The notes under the pieces are model-generated. The model worked only from the letters and a program-made list of their open reading frames with translations, was not told the origin of the DNA and did not search any database. Both the position numbers and the translations under genes were made by a program. A DNA stretch of 64,000 nucleotides. It comes from Pseudarthrobacter defluvii (GTDB lineage Bacteria > Actinomycetota > Actinomycetes > Actinomycetales > Micrococcaceae). Positions within the stretch are counted from its first letter, which is position 1. Every line of letters begins with the position of its first letter. Location: assembly GCF_030323865.1 (NCBI RefSeq), contig NZ_CP066362.1, forward strand, positions 3,844,001 through 3,908,000, read 5' to 3'. Shown here piece by piece: positions 50,345-59,047 of this stretch.

Positions 50345-53205
50345 CCTTCCGGCCCGCGCCGTTGCGCGCAGCCGCGGTTCTCGCTGCTGTGTTCATCGCG
50401 GCGCGGGTCGCCTACCGGGTCCTCTTCAATGGGGCGGCCACCGGTGCCCCGGTCCTGCTGGACCTGCCGCCGCTGCGGCTTCCCGCCCCGTACGCCCATG
50501 TGGTGTTCCTGGGCCCCATCACCGCCCCGGGGCTCTGGGCGGCCGTGCTGTCAGCGCTCCCGATCGCCGCGACGATCCTCGGCTTCGGCCTGCTCAATGC
50601 CTGGGTGGATGTGTCCCGCGGCTTTGTCCGCCTGGCCCGGGGCGGTCCCCTGCAGGGGGTGGCCCGAATGCTGGTGGTGGCCTGGGCGGCGCTCCCCGCG
50701 CTGGCCGACGCCGTGGCCTCCATGCGCCTGGCCTTCCGGCTCCGCGGCGAACGCTTCGGCCCCCGCGCCCTGGTTCCCATCCTCGAACGCACCCTGGAAC
50801 ACGCCGGCCGCATTGCCGCGGCCCTGGAGCTGCGCGGCTTCGGCAGCCGGGCATCCCGCCAAGGACACCACGACGACGGCGGCCCGCTTCAGGTGCGCGA
50901 CGCACAGTTCCGCATCGCTGACACGCGCATCCAGGTTGATTCGTTTGCACCGCCGGCCGGGTCCGTCGCGGTGATCACCGGGCCCACGGGCTCCGGCAAG
51001 TCCACCATCCTGCGCGGCCTGGCTGGACTCCTTTCCCACGTGGACGGCGGGGAACTGTCCGGCACCGTGCTGGTTGCCGGGGTTGACCGCGCCGCCGCTC
51101 CCCCGCGCGATACGGCGCGCCTGGTGGGCGTCGTGCTGCAGAACCCGCGGGCAGCGTTCGCCACCACCCGGGTGCGGGACGACATCGCCCTGGCCCTTGA
51201 ACTCCGCGCCGTGCCCTCTGCCGACGCGAAGGCCCGGGTGCGGGAGGTGGCTGATCGCGTGGGGGTCTCCGCGTTGCTGGACCGGGACGTCAGCACCCTC
51301 TCGGCAGGTGAGGCCACGCTCGTGGCCATTGCCGCCGCCGTCGTGGACCATCCCAAGCTTCTCCTGGTGGACGAGCCCCTGGCCGACCTTGATGCCGCAC
51401 ACCGCCGCCGCGTCGTCGCTGTCCTGGACACCCTGGCCCGCGAGGACGGCGTGTGCGTCCTCGTCGCCGAGCACCGGGCCGCGGCGCTGGTTCCCGTGGC
51501 TGGTTCCTGGTGGACTATCGACGGCGGCGCGCTGGTGCCGGGCGCCCCTCCCTCCCCCGCAACTCCCGCCAAGGCCCGGCCAGCGGCTGTTCCGGATCAC
51601 GGTCGCGCCCCTGTGCTGACGGCAACCCACCTTGAGGTGCGTCGGAAGGGCGGACCGCTGGTCCGCGACGCCTCCCTGGCCCTGCACCACGGCGAGATCG
51701 TGGCGCTGGTGGGACCGAACGGGGCCGGGAAGTCGTCCCTGCTGGTGGCGCTGGCCCTGGGTGAAGGTACCGGCGCAACGTCCGACGGCGGCCGGGTCGC
51801 CCTGGTGCCGGACGCGTCGGACGACCTCTTCACCAGGGACACGGTAACGGGCGAGCTGCGGTCGGCGGAGCGGCGGCAGGCGCGGCGGAACAAGGGCACA
51901 GCGGTTACTGCCGGCACCGCGGCGTCACGGCTGTCCCGGCTGCGGGGAGGCAGCAGCATTCCCGTCGGGAACGGGCATCCGCGGGACCTCTCCGCCGGCG
52001 AACGCAGAATCCTGGCCATCACCCTGCAGACGATGGATGACCCGGATGTACTGCTCATCGACGAACCCACGCGCGGGCTCGATCCTGCCGCACGGACTGC
52101 GGTGGCCGCGGCCCTGCGCACCGCGGCAGAGGACGGCGAAGCGGTCCTGATCGCCACGCACGACCTCGACTTCGCCCACAGCCTGGGCGCCCGGATCCTC
52201 CCGATGCGCGATGGCGTTGCGCCGTCCCTGGAACCAGCGCCTGCCCCGGAACCGTATGTCCCGGCGCCCCGCGTCCAAACATCCGGGCCCGCTCTTGCCG
52301 GAGCACAGGCGGGGGTGTCCACCGCTGAACAGGCAGACGACCCGCGTGCCTGGAAGCCCCACCGGGTACGGATGCCGCGCGGCGCCGAGCTTGCTGTCCT
52401 CGCCGTTGCCAACCTGGCTGCTCTGGCGGCGTTCTGCTGGCCGTTGCTTGCCGCGGCGCTCCCCCAGGACGCTGCCGCCGCAACCCCGTACATTGCCCTG
52501 GCCATGGCACCCGTGGCCGCGGTCGCCGTCGTGCTTTCCCTGGACGGGTCCGTCCGCTCGGCACATACGGTTGCATTGCTCGGCGTGCTGGCTGCGGTCG
52601 GTTCCGCCGTTCGGGTGGCGAGCACCGGCGTCGGCGGCGTGGAGGCGGTGTTCATCCTGTTGATCCTGGCCGGCCGTGCGTTCGGTGCGCGGTTCGGGCT
52701 GCTGCTCGGTGCCGCCACGATTGCCGTTTCCAGCGCGCTATGGGGCGGCATCGGCCCGTGGACGCCGTTTCAGATTTTCGCCTGTGCCTGGGTGGGCGCC
52801 GGGGCCGGTCTGCTCCCCAAGCGGGTTCGCGGCCGGGCCGAGCTGCGGATGCTCGCGGCGTACGGAGTGGTGGCGTCCTACGTGTTTGGGCTGCTGCTGA
52901 ACCTGTGGTTCTGGCCCTTTGCGGTGGGCGGCGGCACTGGGATTTCCTACGTTCCGGGCGCGCCGCTGGCCACCAACCTCAGCAGCTTCCTGCTGTACTC
53001 GCTGCTGACGTCGACGGCGGGCTGGGATACCCTGCGCGCCGTCACCACCGTCATCGGCGTCGCGGTGGTGGGCCGGGCCGTGCTCGCCTCGCTGCGGCGG
53101 GTGAAGCCGGTGTCCGGAGCTACGCCCACTACCAGCGGACGGTCCCGGCACGCCGGGCAGGGCGAATCGGTGCCCAGGGAATCGGCCGACGCCCACCGGT
53201 GCTGA
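50341..53205 (+). CDS. Single-chain ECF transporter: fused EcfT, two EcfA ATPases and S component
   Basis: A 954-residue polypeptide. Residues 1-170 carry an EcfT-like membrane/coupling segment ending with AAALELRGFGSR, the Ala/Glu-Arg-Gly motif of T proteins. ATPase 1 spans about 183-400 (Walker A GPTGSGKST 214-222, signature LSAGEATL, Walker B LLLVDEPLADLDA). ATPase 2 spans about 430-650 (Walker A GPNGAGKS 458-465, signature LSAGERRILA, Walker B VLLIDEPTRGLDP). After a linker, residues about 690-915 are a six-helix ECF S-component-like domain (FGARFGLLLGAATIAVSSAL, GIGPWTPFQIFACAWVGAGA, RMLAAYGVVASYVFGLLLN). ECF modules import vitamins or metals with all parts normally separate. Substrate not determined; B12 is a guess from the DUF4430 partner and nearby metH. 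Confidence 0.86.
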   Translation: MTFRPAPLRAAAVLAAVFIAARVAYRVLFNGAATGAPVLLDLPPLRLPAPYAHVVFLGPITAPGLWAAVLSALPIAATILGFGLLNAWVDVSRGFVRLARGGPLQGVARMLVVAWAALPALADAVASMRLAFRLRGERFGPRALVPILERTLEHAGRIAAALELRGFGSRASRQGHHDDGGPLQVRDAQFRIADTRIQVDSFAPPAGSVAVITGPTGSGKSTILRGLAGLLSHVDGGELSGTVLVAGVDRAAAPPRDTARLVGVVLQNPRAAFATTRVRDDIALALELRAVPSADAKARVREVADRVGVSALLDRDVSTLSAGEATLVAIAAAVVDHPKLLLVDEPLADLDAAHRRRVVAVLDTLAREDGVCVLVAEHRAAALVPVAGSWWTIDGGALVPGAPPSPATPAKARPAAVPDHGRAPVLTATHLEVRRKGGPLVRDASLALHHGEIVALVGPNGAGKSSLLVALALGEGTGATSDGGRVALVPDASDDLFTRDTVTGELRSAERRQARRNKGTAVTAGTAASRLSRLRGGSSIPVGNGHPRDLSAGERRILAITLQTMDDPDVLLIDEPTRGLDPAARTAVAAALRTAAEDGEAVLIATHDLDFAHSLGARILPMRDGVAPSLEPAPAPEPYVPAPRVQTSGPALAGAQAGVSTAEQADDPRAWKPHRVRMPRGAELAVLAVANLAALAAFCWPLLAAALPQDAAAATPYIALAMAPVAAVAVVLSLDGSVRSAHTVALLGVLAAVGSAVRVASTGVGGVEAVFILLILAGRAFGARFGLLLGAATIAVSSALWGGIGPWTPFQIFACAWVGAGAGLLPKRVRGRAELRMLAAYGVVASYVFGLLLNLWFWPFAVGGGTGISYVPGAPLATNLSSFLLYSLLTSTAGWDTLRAVTTVIGVAVVGRAVLASLRRVKPVSGATPTTSGRSRHAGQGESVPRESADAHRC

Positions 53206-53380
53206 CGGGTTGCCTTCCGGTACTGAATTTGTGACACTGATGTCCTCTGTTCCCCAGTGTGAGGCAATGTTTTGACGGGCATTTCAGGTTTCGCGACGCA
53301 GTCCGCGCGCTGACACTTCCTTGATGCCCTAAGGGCCGGTGGATCTCAGCGCTTTTACCGCTGAAACCACCCGGAGCCCA

Positions 53381-53491
53381 ATGCCAATCCATGGCTTCCT
53401 TTGCCCTGCACTGATTTCCCGCCACCCTGCACAGCCTGGTGCTTATCCCCGCGCGCCCTGGCCGGCTTCCGTGGCAGCCCGTCCCCCGTAG
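53381..53491 (+). promoter_or_regulatory. Possible leader ORF in the ABC-F 5' region
   Basis: ATG 53381 with GGAG six nt upstream opens a 36-codon frame beginning MPIHGFLCPALISRHPAQ and ending TAG at 53489-53491, 77 nt before the ABC-F ATG. An overlapping ATG at 53391 gives a 7-residue peptide. A U5 run follows at 53519-53523. The whole 363-nt gap (53206-53568) shows no other gene. Such uORFs control resistance ABC-F genes by attenuation; here inferred only. Confidence 0.35.
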
Positions 53492-53568
53492 GACTTCCCG
53501 CGCGTTCCACACCTGACCTTTTTGGCGAACCGCGGCCCGGCCGCCCGGCATCTTCTATTGGGAGCACC

Positions 53569-55203
53569 ATGCCTACATCACATACTCCATCCGTCGTCCT
53601 CACGGACGTCCATTTCCAGTGGCCGGACGGCTCACCGGCGCTGTCCGGGATCTCCGGCAGTTTCGGGCCGGGAAAAACCGGGCTGGTGGGAACCAACGGT
53701 TCCGGAAAATCCACCCTGCTGCGCCTGACAGCAGGGACGTTCACGCCCACCGCCGGCACTATCTCCACGGGAGGCGACGTTGGCTACCTGCCCCAAACGC
53801 TGACGCTGCGCCGCGATGCCACGGTGATGGAGCTGCTGGGAATCAAGGACAAGGTCACCGCCCTGCGCGCCATCGAATCCGGAGATGCCGCAGTGGAGCA
53901 CTTCGACGTCCTCGGTGACGACTGGGACATTGAAGCCCGCGCTGCTGAAGCGCTGCAGGATATCGGGCTCTCCGGGGCCGGGCTTGACCGGAGCGTGGGT
54001 GAGTTGTCCGGCGGGGAGGCGATGCTGGCCGCCATCAGCGGACTGCGGATCCGGCGGACACCCATCACGCTGCTGGATGAACCCACCAACAACCTGGACC
54101 GGGATGCCCGTTCGACACTGGGCCGGATGCTGGGTGACTGGCCGGGAAGCCTGCTGGTGGTCAGCCATGACCTTGCACTGCTGGAGCTTATGGACGAAAC
54201 GGCAGAGCTGTATGAGGGAGGGCTCACGGTGTTCGGCGGCCCCTACAGCGAGTGGCGGGATTACTTGGATGAACAGCAGGCCGCTGCGGTGCAGGCCACC
54301 CGCTCGGCCGAACAGCAAGTGCAGAAGGAAAAGCGCCAGAAGCAGGAGGCGGAGACGAAGCTGGCCAGCCGGGCCAGGACAGGCCGGAAGAGCTACGAGA
54401 ACAAGAAGGGGTCCAAGATCCTGATGAACCAACGGGCCTCCGATGCCCAGGTGGCGGCAGGAAAAATGCGCTCCGGGATGGATTCCAAGGTGCAGGCGGC
54501 CAAGGATGCCCTGGACGCCGCCGCTTCGCGGGTCCGGGAGGAGGAACGGATATCGGTGGATCTTCCCGACCCGCAGGTCCCGCGCGGCCGGCGGATCGCG
54601 GAACTGTGGGGCACCAACCGTTCCTACGTGGTGCAGGGCCCCGAACGGGTGGCGATCATTGGCCCGAACGGAGCCGGTAAGACCACGCTCCTTGAGAGGC
54701 TGGCGGGTTGCCTTCCGTGCGCCGACGGTGAAGCCGGCGGCAGCCTGCTGACGGACCGGGCCGGGTACCTGCGCCAACGGCTCGATGGGCTCAGGGAAGA
54801 GGCCACCACGCTCGAAAACGTCCAGGACGCCGCTCCGGAGGTGCCTCCCGGTGATATCCGGAACCGGCTGGCACGGTTCCTCCTGCGCGGGGACAGCGTG
54901 AACCGGCCGGTGCGGACGCTCTCCGGCGGTGAACGGTTCCGGGTTTCCTTGGCCACGCTGCTGTTCGCGGACCCGCCGGCACAGGTGCTGATCCTGGACG
55001 AGCCCACCAACAACCTGGATATCAGCAGTGTGGACCAGTTGGTGGAGTCACTCGCTGCGTACCGGGGTGCCGTGATTGTGGTCAGCCACGACGACGCGTT
55101 CCTGGGCCGCTTGGACCTGGACCTCATCCTCAGCCTGGACCGCGACGGTTCATTGACCCAGCTGGCCTCCCTGCCGGGCATCTCCCTGCCGGACACGGAA
55201 TGA
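53569..55203 (+). CDS. ABC-F family ATPase (ribosome-associated, antibiotic resistance/translation factor type)
   Basis: A 544-residue soluble protein with two ATPase domains and no membrane segment. Half 1: Walker A GTNGSGKST near residue 41, signature LSGGEAML, Walker B ITLLDEPTNNLD. Half 2: Walker A GPNGAGKT, signature LSGGERFRVS, Walker B VLILDEPTNNLD. The long charged linker in between (residues about 240-310, QQVQKEKRQKQEAETKLASR) is the P-site tRNA interaction motif of ABC-F proteins that act on ribosomes. ATG 53569 has GGGAG upstream; the frame is open to 53401 but that part looks like leader. It ends 52 bp from the stop of the convergent metH. Resistance role is plausible, not proven. 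Confidence 0.88.
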   Translation: MPTSHTPSVVLTDVHFQWPDGSPALSGISGSFGPGKTGLVGTNGSGKSTLLRLTAGTFTPTAGTISTGGDVGYLPQTLTLRRDATVMELLGIKDKVTALRAIESGDAAVEHFDVLGDDWDIEARAAEALQDIGLSGAGLDRSVGELSGGEAMLAAISGLRIRRTPITLLDEPTNNLDRDARSTLGRMLGDWPGSLLVVSHDLALLELMDETAELYEGGLTVFGGPYSEWRDYLDEQQAAAVQATRSAEQQVQKEKRQKQEAETKLASRARTGRKSYENKKGSKILMNQRASDAQVAAGKMRSGMDSKVQAAKDALDAAASRVREEERISVDLPDPQVPRGRRIAELWGTNRSYVVQGPERVAIIGPNGAGKTTLLERLAGCLPCADGEAGGSLLTDRAGYLRQRLDGLREEATTLENVQDAAPEVPPGDIRNRLARFLLRGDSVNRPVRTLSGGERFRVSLATLLFADPPAQVLILDEPTNNLDISSVDQLVESLAAYRGAVIVVSHDDAFLGRLDLDLILSLDRDGSLTQLASLPGISLPDTE

Positions 55204-55255
55204 CAGGGAGGCGGACCCGGGAGTGACAGTCGTGCCGATCCGGGCCCGGCCCACC

Positions 55256-58200
55256 TCACACCTTGAAGTACTTCGCCTCCGGGTGGTGGAACACGAACGC
55301 GTCGGTGGACTGCTCGGGGTGCAGCATCAGCTCGTCGCTCAGGATGACGCCCATGCGTTCGGGCTTCAGCAGCTCGGTGACCTTGCGGCGGTCCTCCATG
55401 TCAGGGCAGGCGGGGTAGCCCAGGGAGAACCGGGCACCGCGGTAGTCCAGCTTGAAGTACCCGGCCGTGTCATTGGGCTCCTCGGCCCCGAAGCCGAGCT
55501 CCTTGCGGATGCGGGCGTGCCAGAACTCGGCAAGTGCCTCGGTGAGCTGCATGACCAGGCCGTTGAGCTCGTAGTAGTCGCGGTACTGGTTGGCCGCGAA
55601 CATTTTGGAGGTGAACTCCTCGATCTTGGACCCCGCGGTGACCAGCTGCACCGGCAGCACGTCGATCTGGCCAGACTCCCGTGACTTCACAAAGTCCGCA
55701 AGGCACAGGTGCCGGTCACGGCGCTGGCGCGGGAAGTCGAACCGCAGGCGATCAGTGCCGATCGGGCCGCCTGAACCACCATCCGGGGCGAGGAGACCCG
55801 CCTGGCCCAGGACGCCGTCGGGATCCTCGCCGTGGTGCAGGACTACCACCTGCTCACCTTCGGAGACCACGGGGAAGTAGCCGTACGCGACGGAGGCGTC
55901 CAGCATGCCCTCGCCCAGGATGCGGTCCAGCCAGTAGCGCAGGCGCGGCCGGCCCTCGCGTTCCACGAGTTCCTCGTAGGAGGCGCCGTCCTCGCCGCGG
56001 CCGGGCTTGAGGCCCCACTGGCCCATGAAGGTGGCGCGCTCGTCCAGGAATGCGGAGTAGTCGTGGAGCGAGACGCCGCGGACGATGCGGGTACCCCAGA
56101 ACGGCGGCACGGGAACGGGGTTGTCGGTGGCGACGTCGGACCGGCCGGGCATGGCTTCCGGTTCCGTGATCGTGAACTTCGCCCCGCCCTTGTGGATACG
56201 CTTCTTCAACGGCGGCAGGCCGACGTCGTCCGGCGATTCACCGCGGGCAACGCGCACCAGCGGCTCCATGAGGGACAGGCCCTCGAAGGCGTCCTTGGCG
56301 TAGCGGACCACGCCGTCGAACTGCTCCGCCAGGTCCTGCTCCACGTAGGCGCGGGTGAGGGCCGCGCCGCCCAGAATGACCGGCCACTTCTTGGCCAGCC
56401 CGCGGGACTGCAGCTCCGCGAGGTTTTCCTTCATCACAACGGTCGACTTCACTAACAGGCCGGACATGCCGATGACGTCGGCGTTGTGTTCCTCCGCGGC
56501 GGCGATGATCTCGGCGATGCCCTGCTTGATGCCGATGTTGATGACCTTGTAGCCGTTGTTGGTGAGGATGATGTCCACCAAATTCTTGCCGATGTCGTGC
56601 ACGTCGCCGCGCACCGTGGCGATCACCATGGTGCCCTTGCCGGACGAGTCCGACTTCTCCATGTGCGGCTCCAGGAGGGCCACGGCGTTCTTCATCACCT
56701 CGGCGGACTGCAGCACGAACGGCAGCTGCATTTCACCGGCGCCGAAGCGTTCGCCCACCACCTTCATGCCTTCGAGCAGGTGGTCGTTGATGATGCCCAG
56801 CGGGGTCATGCCCTCGCTGCGGGCCAGGTCCAGGTCTGCTTCGAGGCCTTTGCCTTCGCCGTCGATGATGCGCCGTTCCAGCCGAGCGCCGGTGGGCAGC
56901 GCGGCGAGTTCGGCGGCGCGCTGGTCCTTGAGTGCTGCGGTGTCGACGCCGGCGAACATGTCCAGCATGCTGGCGAGGGGGTCGTAGGTGGTGTTGCCGT
57001 CGTCGTCGTATTCGCGGCGGTCCCACACCAGGTCCAGGGCCACCTTGCGCTGCTCATCGGGCAGCGATGCGAGCGGCACGATCTTGGCGGCGTCGATGAT
57101 GCCGCTGGTCAGGCCCGCCTGCACTGCCTCGTGGAGGAACACGGAGTTCAGGACGACGCGTGCGGCGGGGTTCAGGCCGAAGGAGACGTTGGAGACGCCG
57201 AGGGTGGTGTTGATGCCCGGGTACTTGGTGGTGATCTGGCGGATAGCCTCGATGGTTTCGATGCCGTCGCGGCGGGTTTCCTCCTGGCCGGTGGCGACGG
57301 GGAAGGTGAGGCAGTCGACGATGATGTCCTCGACGCGCATGCCCCATTCACCCACCAGGGAGTCGACCAGGCGGGAGGCGATGGCCACCTTGCCCTCGGT
57401 GGTGCGGGCCTGGCCCTCTTCGTTGATGGTCAGGGCGATGACGGCGGTGCCGTGTTCCTTGACCAGGGGCATGATGCGGGCGAAGCGGCTGTTGGGGCCG
57501 TCGCCGTCCTCGTAGTTGACGGAGTTGACCACGGGGCGGCCGCCGATGAGTTCCAGGCCGGCCTTCAGGACGGGAGGTTCGGTGGAGTCGATGACCAGCG
57601 GAAGGGTGGAGGCCGACGCGAAACGGGAGACGATCTCCTTGACGTCCGCCACGCCGTCGCGGCCCACGTAGTCCACGCAGACGTCCAGCAGGTGCGCGCC
57701 CACGCGGATCTGTTCGCGGGCGATGTCCACGCAGTCGTCCCACCGCTCTTCGAGCATGGCCTGGCGGAAGGCCTTGGAGCCGTTGGCGTTGGTGCGCTCA
57801 CCGATGGCCAGGTAGGCGGACTCCTGGTCGAAGTTCACGTGCTGGTAGAGGGAGGCGACGCCGGCTTCGCGTTCCTCGGGGATTCTTGCCGGTGCGTTGG
57901 CTTCCTTGTTGTCCACTGCTTTGGCGCGGAAGGGCGCCAGACGTTCGACGACGGCGGCCATGTGTTCCGGCGTCGTACCGCAGCAGCCGCCCACCAGGCC
58001 CAGGCCGAACTCGCGCACAAACTGTTCGTGCGCGGTGGCGAGTTCGGTGGGGGTGAGCGGGTAGTGCGCGCCGTTGGCGCCGAGGATGGGCAGGCCGGCG
58101 TTGGGCATGCAGGCGATGGCGACGGAGGATTGCTTGGCGAGGTGGCGGAGGTGCTCGCTCATCTCGTCCGGGCCGGTGGCGCAGTTCAGGCCGATGGCGT

Positions 58201-58900
58201 CGACGCCGAGCGGTTCCAAGGCAGTGAGGGCGGCGCCGATTTCCGAGCCCATGAGCATGGTTCCGGTGGTTTCCACCGTCACCTCCACGAAGATGGGGAG
58301 GCGGATGCCCTTGGAGACGATGGCCTGTTTGCAGCCGTTGACTGCGGCCTTGGTCTGCAGGAGGTCCTGGCTGGTTTCGATGAGGAAGGCGTCAGCGCCG
58401 CCGTCGATCAGGCCCTCGGCCTGGAGGGCGAAGGTCTGCTTGAGGTAGTCGTAGCTGGTGTGGCCGAGGCTGGGGAGCTTGGTGCCGGGGCCCATGGAGC
58501 CGAGGACCCAGCGCATGCGGCCGTCTGTTCCCTCCGCGGCCTCGGCGCGTTCGCGGGCGATCTTCGCGCCCTTCTGTGCGAGCTCCTCGATGCGGTCGTC
58601 GATGCCGTAGTCGGAGAGGTTGGACCAGTTGGCGCCGAAGGTGTTGGTCTCCACGGCGTCGATGCCGGTGGCGAAGTAAGCGTCGTGTATGTCGGCGATG
58701 ACGTCCGGGCGCGTGTCGTTGAGGATCTCGTTGCAGCCCTCGAGGTTCTGGAAGTCCGTGTCCAGCTGCAGGTCGCGGCCCTGGAGCATGGTGCCCATGG
58801 CGCCGTCGGCGATGACCACCCGGTGGTTCACGGCGTCCAGGAGCTCCTGCGAACGGGCGGGGCGGGGGACGGACTCGATGTCCAGTGCGAAACGAGGCAT
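55256..58900 (-). CDS. metH: Cobalamin-dependent methionine synthase
   Basis: A 1214-residue MetH, full length. The homocysteine domain (residues about 20-330) has zinc ligands Cys in GLNCATGPDEMS and the pair in GGCCGTTPEHMA. The methyltetrahydrofolate domain follows (about 360-650; YLAIGERTNANGSKAFR, GVSNVSFGLNPAARVVLN). The B12 domain has the cap (about 690-760) and DVHDIGKN with the lower-ligand His (around 785) plus GMSGLLVKSTVVMKENL. The activation domain (about 930-1214) contains RFSLGYPACPDMEDRRKV with the SAM-binding RxxxGY. Start ATG has no Shine-Dalgarno; TAACCT lies 6 nt before it, consistent with a leaderless mRNA. Confidence 0.96.
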   Translation of the reverse strand: MPRFALDIESVPRPARSQELLDAVNHRVVIADGAMGTMLQGRDLQLDTDFQNLEGCNEILNDTRPDVIADIHDAYFATGIDAVETNTFGANWSNLSDYGIDDRIEELAQKGAKIARERAEAAEGTDGRMRWVLGSMGPGTKLPSLGHTSYDYLKQTFALQAEGLIDGGADAFLIETSQDLLQTKAAVNGCKQAIVSKGIRLPIFVEVTVETTGTMLMGSEIGAALTALEPLGVDAIGLNCATGPDEMSEHLRHLAKQSSVAIACMPNAGLPILGANGAHYPLTPTELATAHEQFVREFGLGLVGGCCGTTPEHMAAVVERLAPFRAKAVDNKEANAPARIPEEREAGVASLYQHVNFDQESAYLAIGERTNANGSKAFRQAMLEERWDDCVDIAREQIRVGAHLLDVCVDYVGRDGVADVKEIVSRFASASTLPLVIDSTEPPVLKAGLELIGGRPVVNSVNYEDGDGPNSRFARIMPLVKEHGTAVIALTINEEGQARTTEGKVAIASRLVDSLVGEWGMRVEDIIVDCLTFPVATGQEETRRDGIETIEAIRQITTKYPGINTTLGVSNVSFGLNPAARVVLNSVFLHEAVQAGLTSGIIDAAKIVPLASLPDEQRKVALDLVWDRREYDDDGNTTYDPLASMLDMFAGVDTAALKDQRAAELAALPTGARLERRIIDGEGKGLEADLDLARSEGMTPLGIINDHLLEGMKVVGERFGAGEMQLPFVLQSAEVMKNAVALLEPHMEKSDSSGKGTMVIATVRGDVHDIGKNLVDIILTNNGYKVINIGIKQGIAEIIAAAEEHNADVIGMSGLLVKSTVVMKENLAELQSRGLAKKWPVILGGAALTRAYVEQDLAEQFDGVVRYAKDAFEGLSLMEPLVRVARGESPDDVGLPPLKKRIHKGGAKFTITEPEAMPGRSDVATDNPVPVPPFWGTRIVRGVSLHDYSAFLDERATFMGQWGLKPGRGEDGASYEELVEREGRPRLRYWLDRILGEGMLDASVAYGYFPVVSEGEQVVVLHHGEDPDGVLGQAGLLAPDGGSGGPIGTDRLRFDFPRQRRDRHLCLADFVKSRESGQIDVLPVQLVTAGSKIEEFTSKMFAANQYRDYYELNGLVMQLTEALAEFWHARIRKELGFGAEEPNDTAGYFKLDYRGARFSLGYPACPDMEDRRKVTELLKPERMGVILSDELMLHPEQSTDAFVFHHPEAKYFKV

Positions 58901-59047
58901 TTAAACAGGTTACGGGCGGGGGCGCCTGAGTTGCGCTGTATGTCTGGATGCTACGGCGGCGAGTGCGCCCCAACGCTGAACCCCGTCCAGTTCGCGGGAC
59001 TCCGCCCCCTTACAATCTAAGAATTGTCGGAATATCTGGGGGCACAT

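Noticed and set aside
56486..59020. 844-codon plus-strand frame opposite metH
   Set aside because: Low-complexity antisense shadow; the metH frame carries all catalytic residues.
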